A stretch of 64,000 nt of DNA from Ligilactobacillus faecis (GTDB lineage: Bacteria > Bacillota > Bacilli > Lactobacillales > Lactobacillaceae). The position numbers were made by a program, and so were the translations under genes. Location: the NCBI RefSeq assembly GCF_029889745.1, contig NZ_CP123639.1, forward strand, positions 1,841,501-1,905,500, in the 5' to 3' direction. Under the pieces are notes generated by a model. That model was not told the origin of the DNA. It saw only the letters and a program-made list of their open reading frames with translations, and made no database searches. Shown one piece after another: positions 25,070 through 34,320 of this stretch (within the stretch, counting starts at the first letter, position 1; every line of letters begins with the position of its first letter).

Positions 25070-25780
25070 ATGACAAATTTAAATGCCCAAGAGATCATTG
25101 ATTTTATTGCAAATGCTGAAAAAAAGACGCCAGTCAAAGCTTATGTGAACGGTGACTTAGCGCAACTTGAACTTCCGCAAGATGTTAAAATGTTTGGCAC
25201 TGATAAGAGTGCGATCTTATTTGGTGATTGGAAAGTTCTAGGGCCATTTTTGACAGCCAATCAAGCTCTGATCACAGAGCAAGAAGTTGAAGTCTTAGCG
25301 CGCAATTCGGCTGTACCATTATTAGACCAAAAAAACATCAATGCACGGATCGAACCAGGGGCATTGATCAGAGATCAAGTCGTGATCGGAGATAATGCAG
25401 TGATCATGATGGGTGCAGTGATCAATATCGGCGCTGAGATCGGAGCAGGCACAATGATCGATATGGGAGCGATCTTAGGAGGTCGTGCTTTAGTCGGCAA
25501 AAACTGTCATATCGGCGCAGGTACTGTTTTAGCTGGTGTCGTTGAGCCAGCTTCTGCCACACCAGTTGTGATCGAAGATGATGTTTTGATCGGCGCTAAT
25601 GCAGTCGTTTTAGAAGGTGTCAGAGTCGGCAAAGGTGCTGTCGTAGCCGCAGGTGCGATCGTAACTAAAGACGTCGAACCTTATAGTGTCGTAGCTGGGG
25701 TGCCGGCGACCTTTGTCAAATATACTGATGAAAAGATAAAGGAAAAGACTGGTCTTGAAGAAGATTTGAGAAAGTTGTGA
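25070..25780 (+). CDS. dapD: Tetrahydrodipicolinate N-acetyltransferase
   Basis: It acetylates tetrahydrodipicolinate in the acetylase branch of DAP synthesis. After an N-terminal helical domain (residues 1-90) come the left-handed beta-helix hexapeptide repeats (about 100-210, for example [21 protein letters not shown]). The 236-residue length matches the DapH type of Firmicutes rather than the larger succinylating DapD. It is followed by the matching deacetylase 4 nt later. Confidence 0.95.
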   Translation: MTNLNAQEIIDFIANAEKKTPVKAYVNGDLAQLELPQDVKMFGTDKSAILFGDWKVLGPFLTANQALITEQEVEVLARNSAVPLLDQKNINARIEPGALIRDQVVIGDNAVIMMGAVINIGAEIGAGTMIDMGAILGGRALVGKNCHIGAGTVLAGVVEPASATPVVIEDDVLIGANAVVLEGVRVGKGAVVAAGAIVTKDVEPYSVVAGVPATFVKYTDEKIKEKTGLEEDLRKL

Positions 25781-25784
25781 GTCG

Positions 25785-26942
25785 ATGGGATTAACAGAAA
25801 AACAGCTAAGGCAGATCTATCAAGATCTTCATCAAATACCAGAATTAGCGCTAGAAGAGTATCAGACAAAAGCTTATTTAACTAAAGTCATTCGCTCATT
25901 TGACCAAAGCTTTTTAGAGATCTATGAGCCAGAAGTTTTGCCAACCGCGCTTTTAGTTTTAGTCAAAGGGTTTGATCCTGAAAGGACGATCGGCTACCGG
26001 GCCGATATCGATGCTTTACCAGTTGAAGAAAAAACAGGATTAGCGTATGCGTCGCTTCATCCAGGGGTAATGCATGCTTGTGGTCACGATGTGCATATGA
26101 CAGTTGCTTTAGGACTTTTAGCGCATTTTGCAGAAAAAAGACCTAAAGATAATATGCTTTTCTTTTTTCAACCAGCAGAAGAAAGTAAAAATGGGGGTAA
26201 ACTAGCTTATGAAGCTGGCATTTTTCAAGGTAAGTGGCGACCTGATGAATTTTATGGTCTACATGATGCGCCTGAACTACCAGCTGGTGCGATCGGGTGC
26301 AATTTAGGCACGCTTTTTGCAGGCACGACTGAAGTTGATATCACTTTGACTGGCAAAGGTGGTCATGCAGCCTATCCACAAAAGGCAAATGATATGGTCG
26401 TTTGTGCAAGTGAATTGATCGTGGCTGCGCAAACGATCGTAGCTAGAAATGTTGATCCGACCCAAGGGGGGGTCTTGACTTTTGGGGAACTAAAAGCTGG
26501 AACGATCAGAAATGTGATCGCTGGTGAAGCTCAGATCAAAGGTACGATCAGAGGAATGACCCAAGAGATGATCACCTTGCTACAAAGACGTTTAAAAATT
26601 TTAGCTGAAGGGATCGCGCAAAGTTTTGAAGCTAAATTAGACCTGCGGCTTGAACAAGGAGGCTATTTACCCGTTGAAAATGATGAGAAATTGACGCGCT
26701 TTTTGATCGAATATGCTAAAAAAACACCAACACTCGAATTTATTGAGACAACACCCAAAATGACAGGCGAGGATTTTGGCTACCTACTTTCTAAGATCCC
26801 TGGAACGATGTTTTGGTTAGGTGTAAATGCGAAAGCTTCGTTACATAGTGCGCATTTAGCCCCAGACCAAACCGCGCTAGCTAAAGGCGTCATTGCGATC
26901 AGTGGCTTTTTAGAAGCAAGAATGCAAGCAAAGGAAGTGTAA
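25785..26942 (+). CDS. N-acetyldiaminopimelate deacetylase (M20 family)
   Basis: A zinc-dependent M20 amidohydrolase of 385 residues. Metal and catalytic motifs are GYRADIDALP, HACGHDVHM, PAEES and GEDFGY. Placement directly after dapD and before dapA identifies the substrate as N-acetyl-LL-DAP (Bacillus YkuR type). The N-acetyl-LL-DAP aminotransferase gene needed between the two steps is not in this operon. Start ATG 25785 is 4 nt after the dapD stop and probably coupled to it; its Shine-Dalgarno is weak. Confidence 0.93.
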   Translation: MGLTEKQLRQIYQDLHQIPELALEEYQTKAYLTKVIRSFDQSFLEIYEPEVLPTALLVLVKGFDPERTIGYRADIDALPVEEKTGLAYASLHPGVMHACGHDVHMTVALGLLAHFAEKRPKDNMLFFFQPAEESKNGGKLAYEAGIFQGKWRPDEFYGLHDAPELPAGAIGCNLGTLFAGTTEVDITLTGKGGHAAYPQKANDMVVCASELIVAAQTIVARNVDPTQGGVLTFGELKAGTIRNVIAGEAQIKGTIRGMTQEMITLLQRRLKILAEGIAQSFEAKLDLRLEQGGYLPVENDEKLTRFLIEYAKKTPTLEFIETTPKMTGEDFGYLLSKIPGTMFWLGVNAKASLHSAHLAPDQTALAKGVIAISGFLEARMQAKEV

Positions 26943-26945
26943 CAG

Positions 26946-27863
26946 TTGGAATTAAATCAAGCAGAGATCATCACCGCCTTAGTGACACCATTTGACAGTC
27001 AAAATCACCTTGATCTAACAGTTTTAAAACATTTGACCAAACATTTAGTTCAAACTGGGAGCCAAGGATTTGTGATCGGAGGAACGACAGGTGAGACCCC
27101 AACGTTGACGCATGCAGAGAAGTTGACGTTGTATCAAAAGTTTAGTCAGTTTGTACCTGCAGATCTACCAGTGATCGCGGGCTGTGGTACTAACAATACG
27201 CAAGCGACCCTGGAATTTATCAATGAAGTTGCCCAGATCGAACGGATCGATTACGCTTTAGTCGTTGTGCCTTACTATAATAAGCCAGACCAAGATGGTA
27301 TGAAAGCGCACTTTGAGTATTTGAATGAACATAGTAAATTACCGATCATTATTTATAATATTCCAGGACGAACAGGCGTTAAGATGGAAAAAGAAACGAT
27401 CGTGGAACTTGCTCAACTTGAAAAGATCGTCGGGATCAAGCAATGTGGTCCGTTAGAAGATCTACGTTATATTTTAGAGAAGACAGAAGACTTTGTAGTT
27501 TTTACTGGTGAAGATGCTCAGGCATTAGCGGCTAAAGAATTAGGTGCAACAGGAGTTATTTCAGTAGCAGCCCATATTTATGGTAAAGAGATGACTAAGA
27601 TGTATCGCTTATTGGCAACAGGTGAAGTCGCTAAAGCAAAAAGCTTACAAGAAAAGCTCTTACCTAAGATGCAAGCGTTGTTCATGTACCCTTCTCCTAG
27701 CCCAGTCAAAGCTGTTTTAAAAGCCCAAGGTTTTGCCGTTGGCGGGTTACGTTTGCCGTTACTAGCTTTAAACAAAGAAAAGAAAGCAAATTTAGCACAA
27801 GCTTTAGGCTTAGCTAAAGATGCGTTAGAACATGAATTATCATTAGAATTAGAGGTAAAGTGA
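26946..27863 (+). CDS. dapA: 4-hydroxy-tetrahydrodipicolinate synthase
   Basis: It condenses pyruvate with aspartate semialdehyde. The class I aldolase-type barrel shows GTTGETPTL near residue 45, the Tyr in YYNKPDQDG and YNIPGRTG, and the Schiff-base Lys in GIKQCG. The length of 305 residues is normal. It starts with TTG, 6 nt after AAGGAAG, only 3 nt beyond the deacetylase stop. Confidence 0.97.
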   Translation: MELNQAEIITALVTPFDSQNHLDLTVLKHLTKHLVQTGSQGFVIGGTTGETPTLTHAEKLTLYQKFSQFVPADLPVIAGCGTNNTQATLEFINEVAQIERIDYALVVVPYYNKPDQDGMKAHFEYLNEHSKLPIIIYNIPGRTGVKMEKETIVELAQLEKIVGIKQCGPLEDLRYILEKTEDFVVFTGEDAQALAAKELGATGVISVAAHIYGKEMTKMYRLLATGEVAKAKSLQEKLLPKMQALFMYPSPSPVKAVLKAQGFAVGGLRLPLLALNKEKKANLAQALGLAKDALEHELSLELEVK

Positions 27864-27864
27864 A

Positions 27865-28644
27865 ATGGTCAAGATCTTAGTTGCCGGTTTTTCTGGTTCG
27901 ATGGGTCAACAAGTTTTGCAGTTGATCGAAAAAACACCTGAATTTGAATTAGTTGCAGTTTATGCGCCACAAGCATCTGAAAAAGATCGAGCTCGTTATA
28001 ATTTAAAAGAGACAGTCAAGATCTATTCGCATTTAGAGGAGATCGAGCGTCAAGCCGATGTCTGGGTCGATTTTACGACACCAACGGCAGTTTATGAAAA
28101 TGTTTCATTTGCTTTGGAACACGGGATGGCACCGGTTGTCGGAACGACTGGTCTGACTGATGAGCAAGTCCAGACACTACAGGCATTAGCTCAGACTAAA
28201 GGTCTTGGTGGATTGATCGCGCCTAACTTTGGGATGTCTGCGGTCCTTTTGATGAAGTTTGCAAAAGAAGCTGCGAAATATTTCCCTGATGTTGAGATCA
28301 TCGAAATGCACCATGCAGATAAAAAGGATGCTCCTTCAGGGACGGCATTGAGTACTGCTAAAGAGATCGCTAAAAATCGTCTTCCCCACCATCAAGGGGC
28401 GCCGACCGAAGTCGAAACACTTGCCAATGTACGCGGGGGAGATTATCAAGGGATCAAGCTCCACTCAGTTCGTTTACCAGGATACGTTGCTCACGAGCAA
28501 GTTTTGTTTGGTGGGAAAGGTGAAGCTTTGACGATCCGACAAGATTCATTTGAGCGCAGTTCATTTATGGGTGGTGTCAAAGTAGCTTTGGAAAAAGTTT
28601 TAGAGTTAGATCAGCTTGTAGTTGGTTTAGAAAATATTTTGTAA
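27865..28644 (+). CDS. dapB: 4-hydroxy-tetrahydrodipicolinate reductase
   Basis: It reduces the DapA product with NAD(P)H. The nucleotide motif GFSGSMGQ lies at the N-terminus; VGTTGL and the substrate motif [15 protein letters not shown] (catalytic His and Lys) follow. The length of 259 residues is standard. It starts 1 nt after the dapA stop with AGAGGT upstream. Confidence 0.97.
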   Translation: MVKILVAGFSGSMGQQVLQLIEKTPEFELVAVYAPQASEKDRARYNLKETVKIYSHLEEIERQADVWVDFTTPTAVYENVSFALEHGMAPVVGTTGLTDEQVQTLQALAQTKGLGGLIAPNFGMSAVLLMKFAKEAAKYFPDVEIIEMHHADKKDAPSGTALSTAKEIAKNRLPHHQGAPTEVETLANVRGGDYQGIKLHSVRLPGYVAHEQVLFGGKGEALTIRQDSFERSSFMGGVKVALEKVLELDQLVVGLENIL

Positions 28645-28657
28645 AAGAGGAAAAAAG

Positions 28658-29734
28658 ATGAGAGAATATACAGTTGCGATCTTAGGAGCGACCGGTGCAG
28701 TCGGGACTCGCTTATTAGAACAGTTAGAAAAATCAACGATCCCAGTCAAAGAGCTTAAATTACTGGCTTCAAAACGTTCAGTCGGAAAAAAATTGCGTTT
28801 CAAAGGTCAACAGATCGCAGTTTCTGAAGCAACACCAGATGCATTTACTGGTGTTGACCTAGTTTTAGCTTCGGCTGGCGGAGCTGTTTCGAAGCGCCTT
28901 TTACCCGAAGCAGTCAAACGTGGTGCTGTTTGTGTTGATAATACGAGTGCTTTTCGCATGGAAAAAGAAGTTCCGTTAGTCGTACCAGAAGTTAATGAAG
29001 AAGCTTTGAAAGAGCATCGTGGGATCATTGCTAACCCAAATTGTTCAACGATCCAGATGGTCGTAGCGTTAGAACCGATCCGTCAAAAATATGGACTCAA
29101 ACAAGTGATTGTTTCAACTTATCAAGCAGCTTCAGGTGCAGGACAATCGGCTTTAGAGGCGATGAAAACAGAAGCCCGTAACTATCTTTCTGGTCAAGAG
29201 ATGCACGGAGAAGTCTTTCCTGTCAAAAGTGAACCAAAGCATTATCCGCTAGCTTTCAATCTCTTACCGCAGATCGATGTTTTTGAAGAAGATGGATATA
29301 CTCACGAAGAGTGGAAGATGATCCACGAAACGAAAAAGATCATGTCAGGTGAGATGAATGATCCAACATTAAAGGTAACTGCGACATGTGTCCGTGTTCC
29401 AGTTGTGATCGGGCACGGAGAATCAGTTTATTTTACAACAAAAACGCCTGATGTGACTGTTAAAGATCTGCGTGCGCTTTTAGAAGTAGCTCCAGGAGTG
29501 GTGGTCCAAGATGATCCCAAACAACAACTCTATCCGCAACCGTTGACGGCAGAAGGCTCACGGGCAACTTATGTTGGTCGTTTACGGGCTGATCATGAAA
29601 ATCCCGGAAGTTTTAATATGTGGGTCGTTTCCGATAACTTGCTGAAAGGAGCAGCCTGGAATACAGTTCAGATCGCTGAACGTTTAGTTGCAAATGAACT
29701 AGTCTCTGTTCCAGAAGATCCATATTTAGGTTGA
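28658..29734 (+). CDS. asd: Aspartate-semialdehyde dehydrogenase
   Basis: It reduces aspartyl phosphate to the semialdehyde used by DapA and by homoserine synthesis. The NADP motif GATGAVGTRL begins at residue 8; the catalytic Cys is in NPNCSTIQ and the substrate Arg/His region in the C-terminal half (GHGESV). The length of 358 residues is normal. As the last gene of the L-box operon, it gives lysine control over a branch-point step as well. No aspartokinase gene is nearby. Confidence 0.97.
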   Translation: MREYTVAILGATGAVGTRLLEQLEKSTIPVKELKLLASKRSVGKKLRFKGQQIAVSEATPDAFTGVDLVLASAGGAVSKRLLPEAVKRGAVCVDNTSAFRMEKEVPLVVPEVNEEALKEHRGIIANPNCSTIQMVVALEPIRQKYGLKQVIVSTYQAASGAGQSALEAMKTEARNYLSGQEMHGEVFPVKSEPKHYPLAFNLLPQIDVFEEDGYTHEEWKMIHETKKIMSGEMNDPTLKVTATCVRVPVVIGHGESVYFTTKTPDVTVKDLRALLEVAPGVVVQDDPKQQLYPQPLTAEGSRATYVGRLRADHENPGSFNMWVVSDNLLKGAAWNTVQIAERLVANELVSVPEDPYLG

Positions 29735-29745
29735 GAAATACGCCA

Positions 29746-29788
29746 AATAAGACACCTAGACCGAATTAGTCTAGGTGTCTTATTTTTT
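29746..29788. terminator. Terminator of the lysine operon, bidirectional
   Basis: A 16-bp perfect stem (AATAAGACACCTAGAC and complement 29769-29784) with a 7-nt loop is followed by T on the plus strand. It also lies just past the stop of the minus-strand gene at 29787, and the A-rich left side could serve that direction. Confidence 0.9.
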
Positions 29789-30137
29789 AAGTTCTAAAAA
29801 CAAAAAGTCCCGCAAAGACCCCAGTAACTAAACTTACTGTACAAAGTGCTAAACTGACCCACGGATTAGCGATCAAATAGCGAAAATTACGTGCAGCCAT
29901 GAAAAAGATCAAGATTGAACTGATCAAAAAAAGTAAATAGATCACTTTTAAAGGGGCAAAGATAAATAAAGTAAAGAGTGCACAGAGTAAAAGTAAATTC
30001 CGAAAGTTTTTATACCAAAGGAGCGTCCCAAAAAAGGCTTGTTGATATGAAAAACTTCGATCGCGGGGCAAAGCACTAAATTTTACGATAACTAAAAGCA
30101 ACCAAAAAATATAAAGTGAGATACCAAGGATCACCAT
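29787..30137 (-). CDS. Small hydrophobic membrane protein, unknown
   Basis: This 116-residue protein has four likely transmembrane segments (roughly residues 2-22, 42-62, 65-85, 92-113) and few charged residues. I do not recognise the family. With ATG 30137 the GAGG Shine-Dalgarno is 8 nt upstream; a GTG three codons earlier overlaps it. It follows the nucleoside hydrolase by 18 nt on the same strand, so both are probably one transcript. Confidence 0.7.
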   Translation of the reverse strand: MVILGISLYIFWLLLVIVKFSALPRDRSFSYQQAFFGTLLWYKNFRNLLLLCALFTLFIFAPLKVIYLLFLISSILIFFMAARNFRYLIANPWVSLALCTVSLVTGVFAGLFVFRT

Positions 30138-30155
30138 CAGCTTCACCTCGATGCA

Positions 30156-31115
30156 CTAGTGTTCACTGAATAATTTTGTCAAGCGTTCCATAAAGCGTGC
30201 TACAAAACGTTCTTTATCAACATTGACAGCTGCTTTAGTCGTCAATGCAGGTTCGTTGATCCGTGTTTCATCGCCGATCGTCCGACCAGCATAAGGTCCT
30301 TCGGTATCGACTTTCATATTTAAGTCAAGCGTTGTCACCAAGGTTGGATCGATCGCAGCAGCTACGGCTAAAGGATCGTGAAGCGCACATCCAGCAAGGT
30401 GAGCATTAGCGACTTTATAAGCATTGATATAGTAGTCAGTCAAATCAGCATATTTTTCACCTGAAAGTGTCTTTAAGTCACGCCATTGTTGAGTTTCTTT
30501 AGGTGTAAGTAAAGTCCTTGTCGTAACGTCTAAGCCGATCATCGTCAATGGTAGTTTGCTACGGAAAACTTCATCGGCAGCTTCAGGATCTTGATTGATA
30601 TTGGCTTCGGTCACTGGTGAAACGTTACCTGGGACAGTCAAAGCGCCACCCATCAAGGTGACTTTTCCGATCAGATCAACGATCGTTGGATCTTTTTTGA
30701 TCGCAGCGGCTAAGTTTGTCAATGGACCAGTTGGAACGATCACAAGATCTTTACCATATTTGTGTGCAGCTTCGATCAAGAAATCAACACCTGGAAGTGT
30801 TTCGGGCGTACGGTCAGCTTTTTTGAGTTCAACTTCACCGATCCCGTTTTTCCCGTGGATCAAAGCGCTGATCGGCATAACTTCAAAGTTATCTTTAGTT
30901 GAAGCATGGGAAAGACCCGTATAAACCGGAACATCAGGGCGACCTAGCAACTCAAGTAAGTCAAGACTATTTTGGACTCCATCTTCAACAAGGATATTTC
31001 CGTAAGAACCAACGATCCCGATCAGATCGCATTCTTCTGATGCAAGTGCATAGGCGATCGCTAACGCGTCATCGATCCCAGTATCAAGATCAAGGATCAT
31101 TTTACATTTTGCCAT
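30156..31115 (-). CDS. Nucleoside hydrolase (IunH/Rih family)
   Basis: It hydrolyses the N-glycosidic bond of ribonucleosides, releasing base and ribose. The calcium-binding signature DLDTGIDDA lies at residues 8-16; the second Asp region TRTLLTP and the C-terminal active-site His in CALHDPLAV are present. Length is 319 residues. Whether it prefers uridine, inosine or both cannot be told. The start MAKCKMILDLD fits the family; a TTG 11 codons earlier falls inside the leader hairpin. The leader is long and structured, with a Shine-Dalgarno 71 nt upstream of the ATG. Confidence 0.93.
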   Translation of the reverse strand: MAKCKMILDLDTGIDDALAIAYALASEECDLIGIVGSYGNILVEDGVQNSLDLLELLGRPDVPVYTGLSHASTKDNFEVMPISALIHGKNGIGEVELKKADRTPETLPGVDFLIEAAHKYGKDLVIVPTGPLTNLAAAIKKDPTIVDLIGKVTLMGGALTVPGNVSPVTEANINQDPEAADEVFRSKLPLTMIGLDVTTRTLLTPKETQQWRDLKTLSGEKYADLTDYYINAYKVANAHLAGCALHDPLAVAAAIDPTLVTTLDLNMKVDTEGPYAGRTIGDETRINEPALTTKAAVNVDKERFVARFMERLTKLFSEH

Positions 31116-31194
31116 ATTAAAACCATTTACTATATAAAATGTGAACAAACATAGTAGGTCGTGTTTGTGAAAGTGATATAGCTTTTCCTTCCTT
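31116..31194 (-). promoter_or_regulatory. Distant Shine-Dalgarno and long hairpin before the nucleoside hydrolase gene
   Basis: On the minus strand AAGGAAGG (31187-31194) is followed by GCTATAT (31176-31182), 40 nt, and ATATAGT (31129-31135); the ATG comes 13 nt later. Inside the loop a second perfect 7-bp stem ACAAACA/TGTTTGT makes an almost continuous long hairpin. The arms and the 40-nt spacing are identical to those upstream of mltG (18097-18150). Confidence 0.7.
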
Positions 31195-31681
31195 AAATAG
31201 TATTTACTACTGTCAACATAGCTAGAGATGGCGTTAAAGGTATTTTCTTTAAGCTTGACGCTACTAGATCACCAGCTAACTTTAGAATTTCTGGGAGACT
31301 TTTGTTTTGTGTGAAATTCTTTATTTGATAAAATGTTGGATCTTCCTAGTATCGGCTCCACATTTTGCCTTTCTAGCAGACACTATAGGATATTTGGCGC
31401 AGTGACCATAGTAATAGCTATTTAGTTGAAAGTTAGTAATTCATACTTTTAGTTTATCAGAAATTGTTGATTTTGTACTTATTTATCGGTAAAAAATTAA
31501 TAAAATATTGATAAAAAACATAAATCATCCGTAAAAACTGCGATGACAAAAAATTACTTTAGGCAACAGTTAGCTTTTTTCAAGAAAAACGTATGCTATA
31601 ATGGATAATAATGATTTTTAAATTAAATTTAAGATAACGACCAAATGAGCTCAGCTAAAAATGCTGTTGAAGGTGGAATAT
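31195..31681. other. 487-bp divergent intergenic region
   Basis: No gene was found. On the minus strand, toward the nucleoside hydrolase gene, a compact fold is possible: CCTA..GTGTC pairs with GATACTAGG around 31345-31390 and encloses an inner GGC/GCC hairpin. It matches no riboswitch I can name. On the plus strand an extended -10 TGCTATAAT (31594-31602) faces the DUF3013-like gene. The stretch 31450-31560 is very AT-rich. Confidence 0.5.
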
Positions 31682-32170
31682 ATGGAAAAAATAGATCTTT
31701 TGACTTTTCTAGAAGATGAAAGCGAACAATTAGATTTTGACGGTCAAGTCGAAGTCTTTTGGGATAAAAAGCATAAACTTTTTGAGATCGAATTGACTTT
31801 TTATGCTGAAAATAAAAGTGGCCAAGTGATCGAAGATGTCGCTGGGGTCAGTTCAGAAGAACCGATCATCTCATTTAGTGATAGTATTTTATTATATTCA
31901 AAAGAGACTCCGGTCGAGTTTGAGGCTACAGACTATTTAGTTTGTTTACCGTATGCTGGTAAAAAAGGTTGGACTTTAGCAGAAGGTAAAGCGTTCTTTA
32001 GTTATTTACAAGTTGTTTTAGATAATGGAAGTTCTGATCTTTTAGATTTCTTAAATGATTCAATGACAGATGTTTTTGAACTCACCTGGTCAAATGTTGA
32101 ATTTGAAAAATTTATTTTAGATGCTAAAAAACATACGCCTAACGGGCAGTTACCTTATCCAAAATTTTAA
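31682..32170 (+). CDS. DUF3013-family protein
   Basis: The acidic protein of 162 residues resembles the DUF3013 family of Lactobacillales, of unknown function, usually found next to prmA. Features seen are an alternating beta pattern (QVEVFWDKKHKLFEIELTF) and a C-terminal TPNGQLPYPKF. AAGGTGG precedes ATG 31682; an upstream in-frame start at 31661 lacks support. It lies 3-18 nt before prmA depending on the prmA start and is likely co-transcribed with prmA and rsmE. Confidence 0.75.
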   Translation: MEKIDLLTFLEDESEQLDFDGQVEVFWDKKHKLFEIELTFYAENKSGQVIEDVAGVSSEEPIISFSDSILLYSKETPVEFEATDYLVCLPYAGKKGWTLAEGKAFFSYLQVVLDNGSSDLLDFLNDSMTDVFELTWSNVEFEKFILDAKKHTPNGQLPYPKF

Positions 32171-32188
32171 TGAATGGATGTGAAACGA

Positions 32189-33079
32189 TTGGATTGGATA
32201 AAATTAGCGATCACAACGACAAATGAAGCAAGCGAAGCAGTGATCAACCTTTTGCTTGAAAACGGAGCTGGTGGAGTCCAGATCGAAGACGAACAAGATC
32301 TTGATAATATAGTTTTAGCTACTTATTTTCAAGCAGACAGTCCATTGAATGAATTGACAAGTGAACTCGAACAAAAGATCAAGGATCTAAGTCGATTTGG
32401 ACTTGAACCAGGACAAGCCAAAGTTGAATTAGCTACGTTAGATGACGCTAACTGGATCGATGTTTGGAAAAAATATTATCATCCAGTACGGTTAACACGT
32501 TATTTGACGATCGTACCAAGTTGGGAAGAGTATACACCGGTTGACCAAGATGAAAAAGTTATCGTATTAGATCCCGGAAGAGCATTTGGAACAGGGACAC
32601 ATCCAACGACCCGATTAGCTTTACAAGCGTTAGAAACTGTCATTCGTGGAGGCGAAACGTTGATCGATGTTGGAACTGGTTCTGGTGTTTTAAGTATTGC
32701 AGCGCGTTATTTAGGAGTCGGACCGATCTTTGCTTACGATGTAGATGAAGTCGCTGTTTCAGCAGCAAAAGAGAATTTTGAGTTGAATCAGATGACAAAA
32801 GATATCGTCTTAGCCCCTAACGATCTTTTAAGCGGGATCGATCAAAAAGTCGATCTGATCACGGCTAATATTTTGGCAGAGATCATTGAGCCTTTGATCC
32901 CACAGGCAGTGACTTGCTTACGTCCTGGGGGGATCTTTATCACTTCAGGGATCATCAAAGATAAAAAAGATCAGATCGTAACTAAATTAACAGCGCATGG
33001 GTTTGTGGTCGACCAGATCTTGAATATGAAAGATTGGTATGCAGTTATCAGCCATGTTCCAGGTGAAGATGAGGATTAA
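32189..33079 (+). CDS. prmA: Ribosomal protein L11 methyltransferase
   Basis: It trimethylates ribosomal protein L11. The N-terminal domain (residues 1-110) recognises L11; the SAM fold has IDVGTGSGVLSIAA and the TANILAEI motif. The PrmA hallmark DPGRAFGTGTHPTT is intact. Two starts are possible. TTG 32189 follows GGATGTGA at 5 nt and gives a family-like start MDWIKLAITTT; ATG 32174 has no Shine-Dalgarno. The TTG is chosen. Confidence 0.93.
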   Translation: MDWIKLAITTTNEASEAVINLLLENGAGGVQIEDEQDLDNIVLATYFQADSPLNELTSELEQKIKDLSRFGLEPGQAKVELATLDDANWIDVWKKYYHPVRLTRYLTIVPSWEEYTPVDQDEKVIVLDPGRAFGTGTHPTTRLALQALETVIRGGETLIDVGTGSGVLSIAARYLGVGPIFAYDVDEVAVSAAKENFELNQMTKDIVLAPNDLLSGIDQKVDLITANILAEIIEPLIPQAVTCLRPGGIFITSGIIKDKKDQIVTKLTAHGFVVDQILNMKDWYAVISHVPGEDED

Positions 33080-33084
33080 AAGAA

Positions 33085-33843
33085 ATGCAACGTTATTTTG
33101 AAACTGAACTTTTAGATGTCAAAAATTTTGAATTACCAAAAGAGATCTATAAACATGCGATCGTAGTGATGCGAGCTAAAGTCGGTGATCACTTTGAACT
33201 TGTCACTGCTGATCAAAAAGTTCATCTGATGGAAGTGACTGCGATCACTAAAACCGCGGCTACAGCTAAAGAAGTTGAAGTATTTGAACAACTGACAGAA
33301 CTTCCAGTCGAAACGACGATCGTTTGTGGTCTTTCCAAAGGTGATAAAGCTGAATTTATCGTTCAAAAAGGTACGGAATTAGGTGCGGATCACTTCGTCT
33401 TCTTTAAAGGTGAATACTCTGTTGCTAAGTGGGATGATAAAAAGCAAAAGAAAAAGCTTGCTCGTTTAGAAAAGATCGCTTTAGCAGCAGCCGAACAATC
33501 ACATCGGACAACGATCCCGACAGTAGCGTATCTTTCTAGTCTCCAAGAGCTAACATTAGCTGCAGATGAAAAAGGCCTGATCGCTTACGAAGAGGCGGCT
33601 AAAGAAGGCGAAAAGGGAGCTTTAGTGACACTCTTAAAAGAAATCAAAGTAGCGCCCAAAGAAACTAAACGCCCTAAACTGCAAGTGATCTTTGGACCTG
33701 AAGGTGGTTTAGCTTTTCAAGAAGTAACAGCGTTAGAAGAAAGAGGCTATATCCGTGCGGGGCTTGGACCACGGATCATGCGAGCTGAAACGGCTCCTCT
33801 TTATCTATTGTCTTCACTTTCATTTGCGCTAGAACTAAGGTAA
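33085..33843 (+). CDS. rsmE: 16S rRNA (uracil1498-N3)-methyltransferase
   Basis: An N-terminal PUA-like domain (residues 1-70) is followed by a SPOUT knot methyltransferase. The motifs AAEQSHRTTIP, IFGPEGGL and the C-terminal LGPRIMRAETAPLY are typical of RsmE. The length of 252 residues is standard. It starts 5 nt after prmA, the usual prmA-rsmE pairing in Firmicutes. Confidence 0.96.
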   Translation: MQRYFETELLDVKNFELPKEIYKHAIVVMRAKVGDHFELVTADQKVHLMEVTAITKTAATAKEVEVFEQLTELPVETTIVCGLSKGDKAEFIVQKGTELGADHFVFFKGEYSVAKWDDKKQKKKLARLEKIALAAAEQSHRTTIPTVAYLSSLQELTLAADEKGLIAYEEAAKEGEKGALVTLLKEIKVAPKETKRPKLQVIFGPEGGLAFQEVTALEERGYIRAGLGPRIMRAETAPLYLLSSLSFALELR

Positions 33844-33879
33844 AATATAATTAATAATTTGATGAAGTAGGTAATATTG

Positions 33880-34206
33880 ATGCAAGCAAGTAAATTATCA
33901 TTTCAACGTATTGTTTGGTATTTAGCCTTTGCGCTACTGTTTAGCTTTGTGATCCCGATCTTTTTTAATTGGTTTGGGGTCGATGAGATCACGATGATGG
34001 AGATCATTTTATTTGGGATAAATGTCGTCTATGTGATCGCAACGGGGATCTACGCTGGTAAACGAGCTGAAAAATTATGGCTATTAGCTCTATTTCCAGT
34101 TTGTTATGCGATCGGCTGTGACTTTTTCTTTGATAGTCACGCGATCTATTTTGCCGTAGTATATTTGATGCTGGCTGGCTTTTCCTACGGTATGGTCAGG
34201 GATTAA
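33880..34206 (+). CDS. Small membrane protein, unknown
   Basis: The protein of about 108 residues has three to four hydrophobic helices (near residues 11-30, 38-58, 66-85, 88-105). I do not recognise the family. An ATG at 33880 follows TAGGT by about 7 nt; a TTG one codon earlier is possible. It lies 36 nt after rsmE and ends before a stem-loop at 34230. Confidence 0.7.
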   Translation: MQASKLSFQRIVWYLAFALLFSFVIPIFFNWFGVDEITMMEIILFGINVVYVIATGIYAGKRAEKLWLLALFPVCYAIGCDFFFDSHAIYFAVVYLMLAGFSYGMVRD

Positions 34207-34229
34207 CAACATATTGTAGCTAAGACAGT

Positions 34230-34270
34230 AGGCACTTTTTGCGAAGGTAAAAAGTGCCTCTTGCATCTTT
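34230..34270 (+). terminator. Stem-loop, probable terminator before relA
   Basis: An 11-bp perfect stem AGGCACTTTTT/AAAAAGTGCCT with an 8-nt loop is followed by CTTGCATCTTT, a poor T-tract. Either a weak terminator or an attenuator in the relA leader. Confidence 0.6.
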
Positions 34271-34285
34271 ATGGATAAAAAAATA

Positions 34286-34320
34286 GGAAAGGAAATGCTG
34301 TTTTTAACAGTGGTGCGAGT
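34286..34320 (+). promoter_or_regulatory. relA: relA Shine-Dalgarno-hairpin-start leader
   Basis: AGGAAAGG (34286-34293 region) is followed by CTGTT (34298-34302), TTT and AACAG (34306-34310), then 10 nt to the ATG at 34321. GGTG at 34312-34315 could act as a second weak Shine-Dalgarno. An ATG at 34295 directly after the first Shine-Dalgarno opens a very short frame overlapping the relA start in another frame. Confidence 0.5.
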
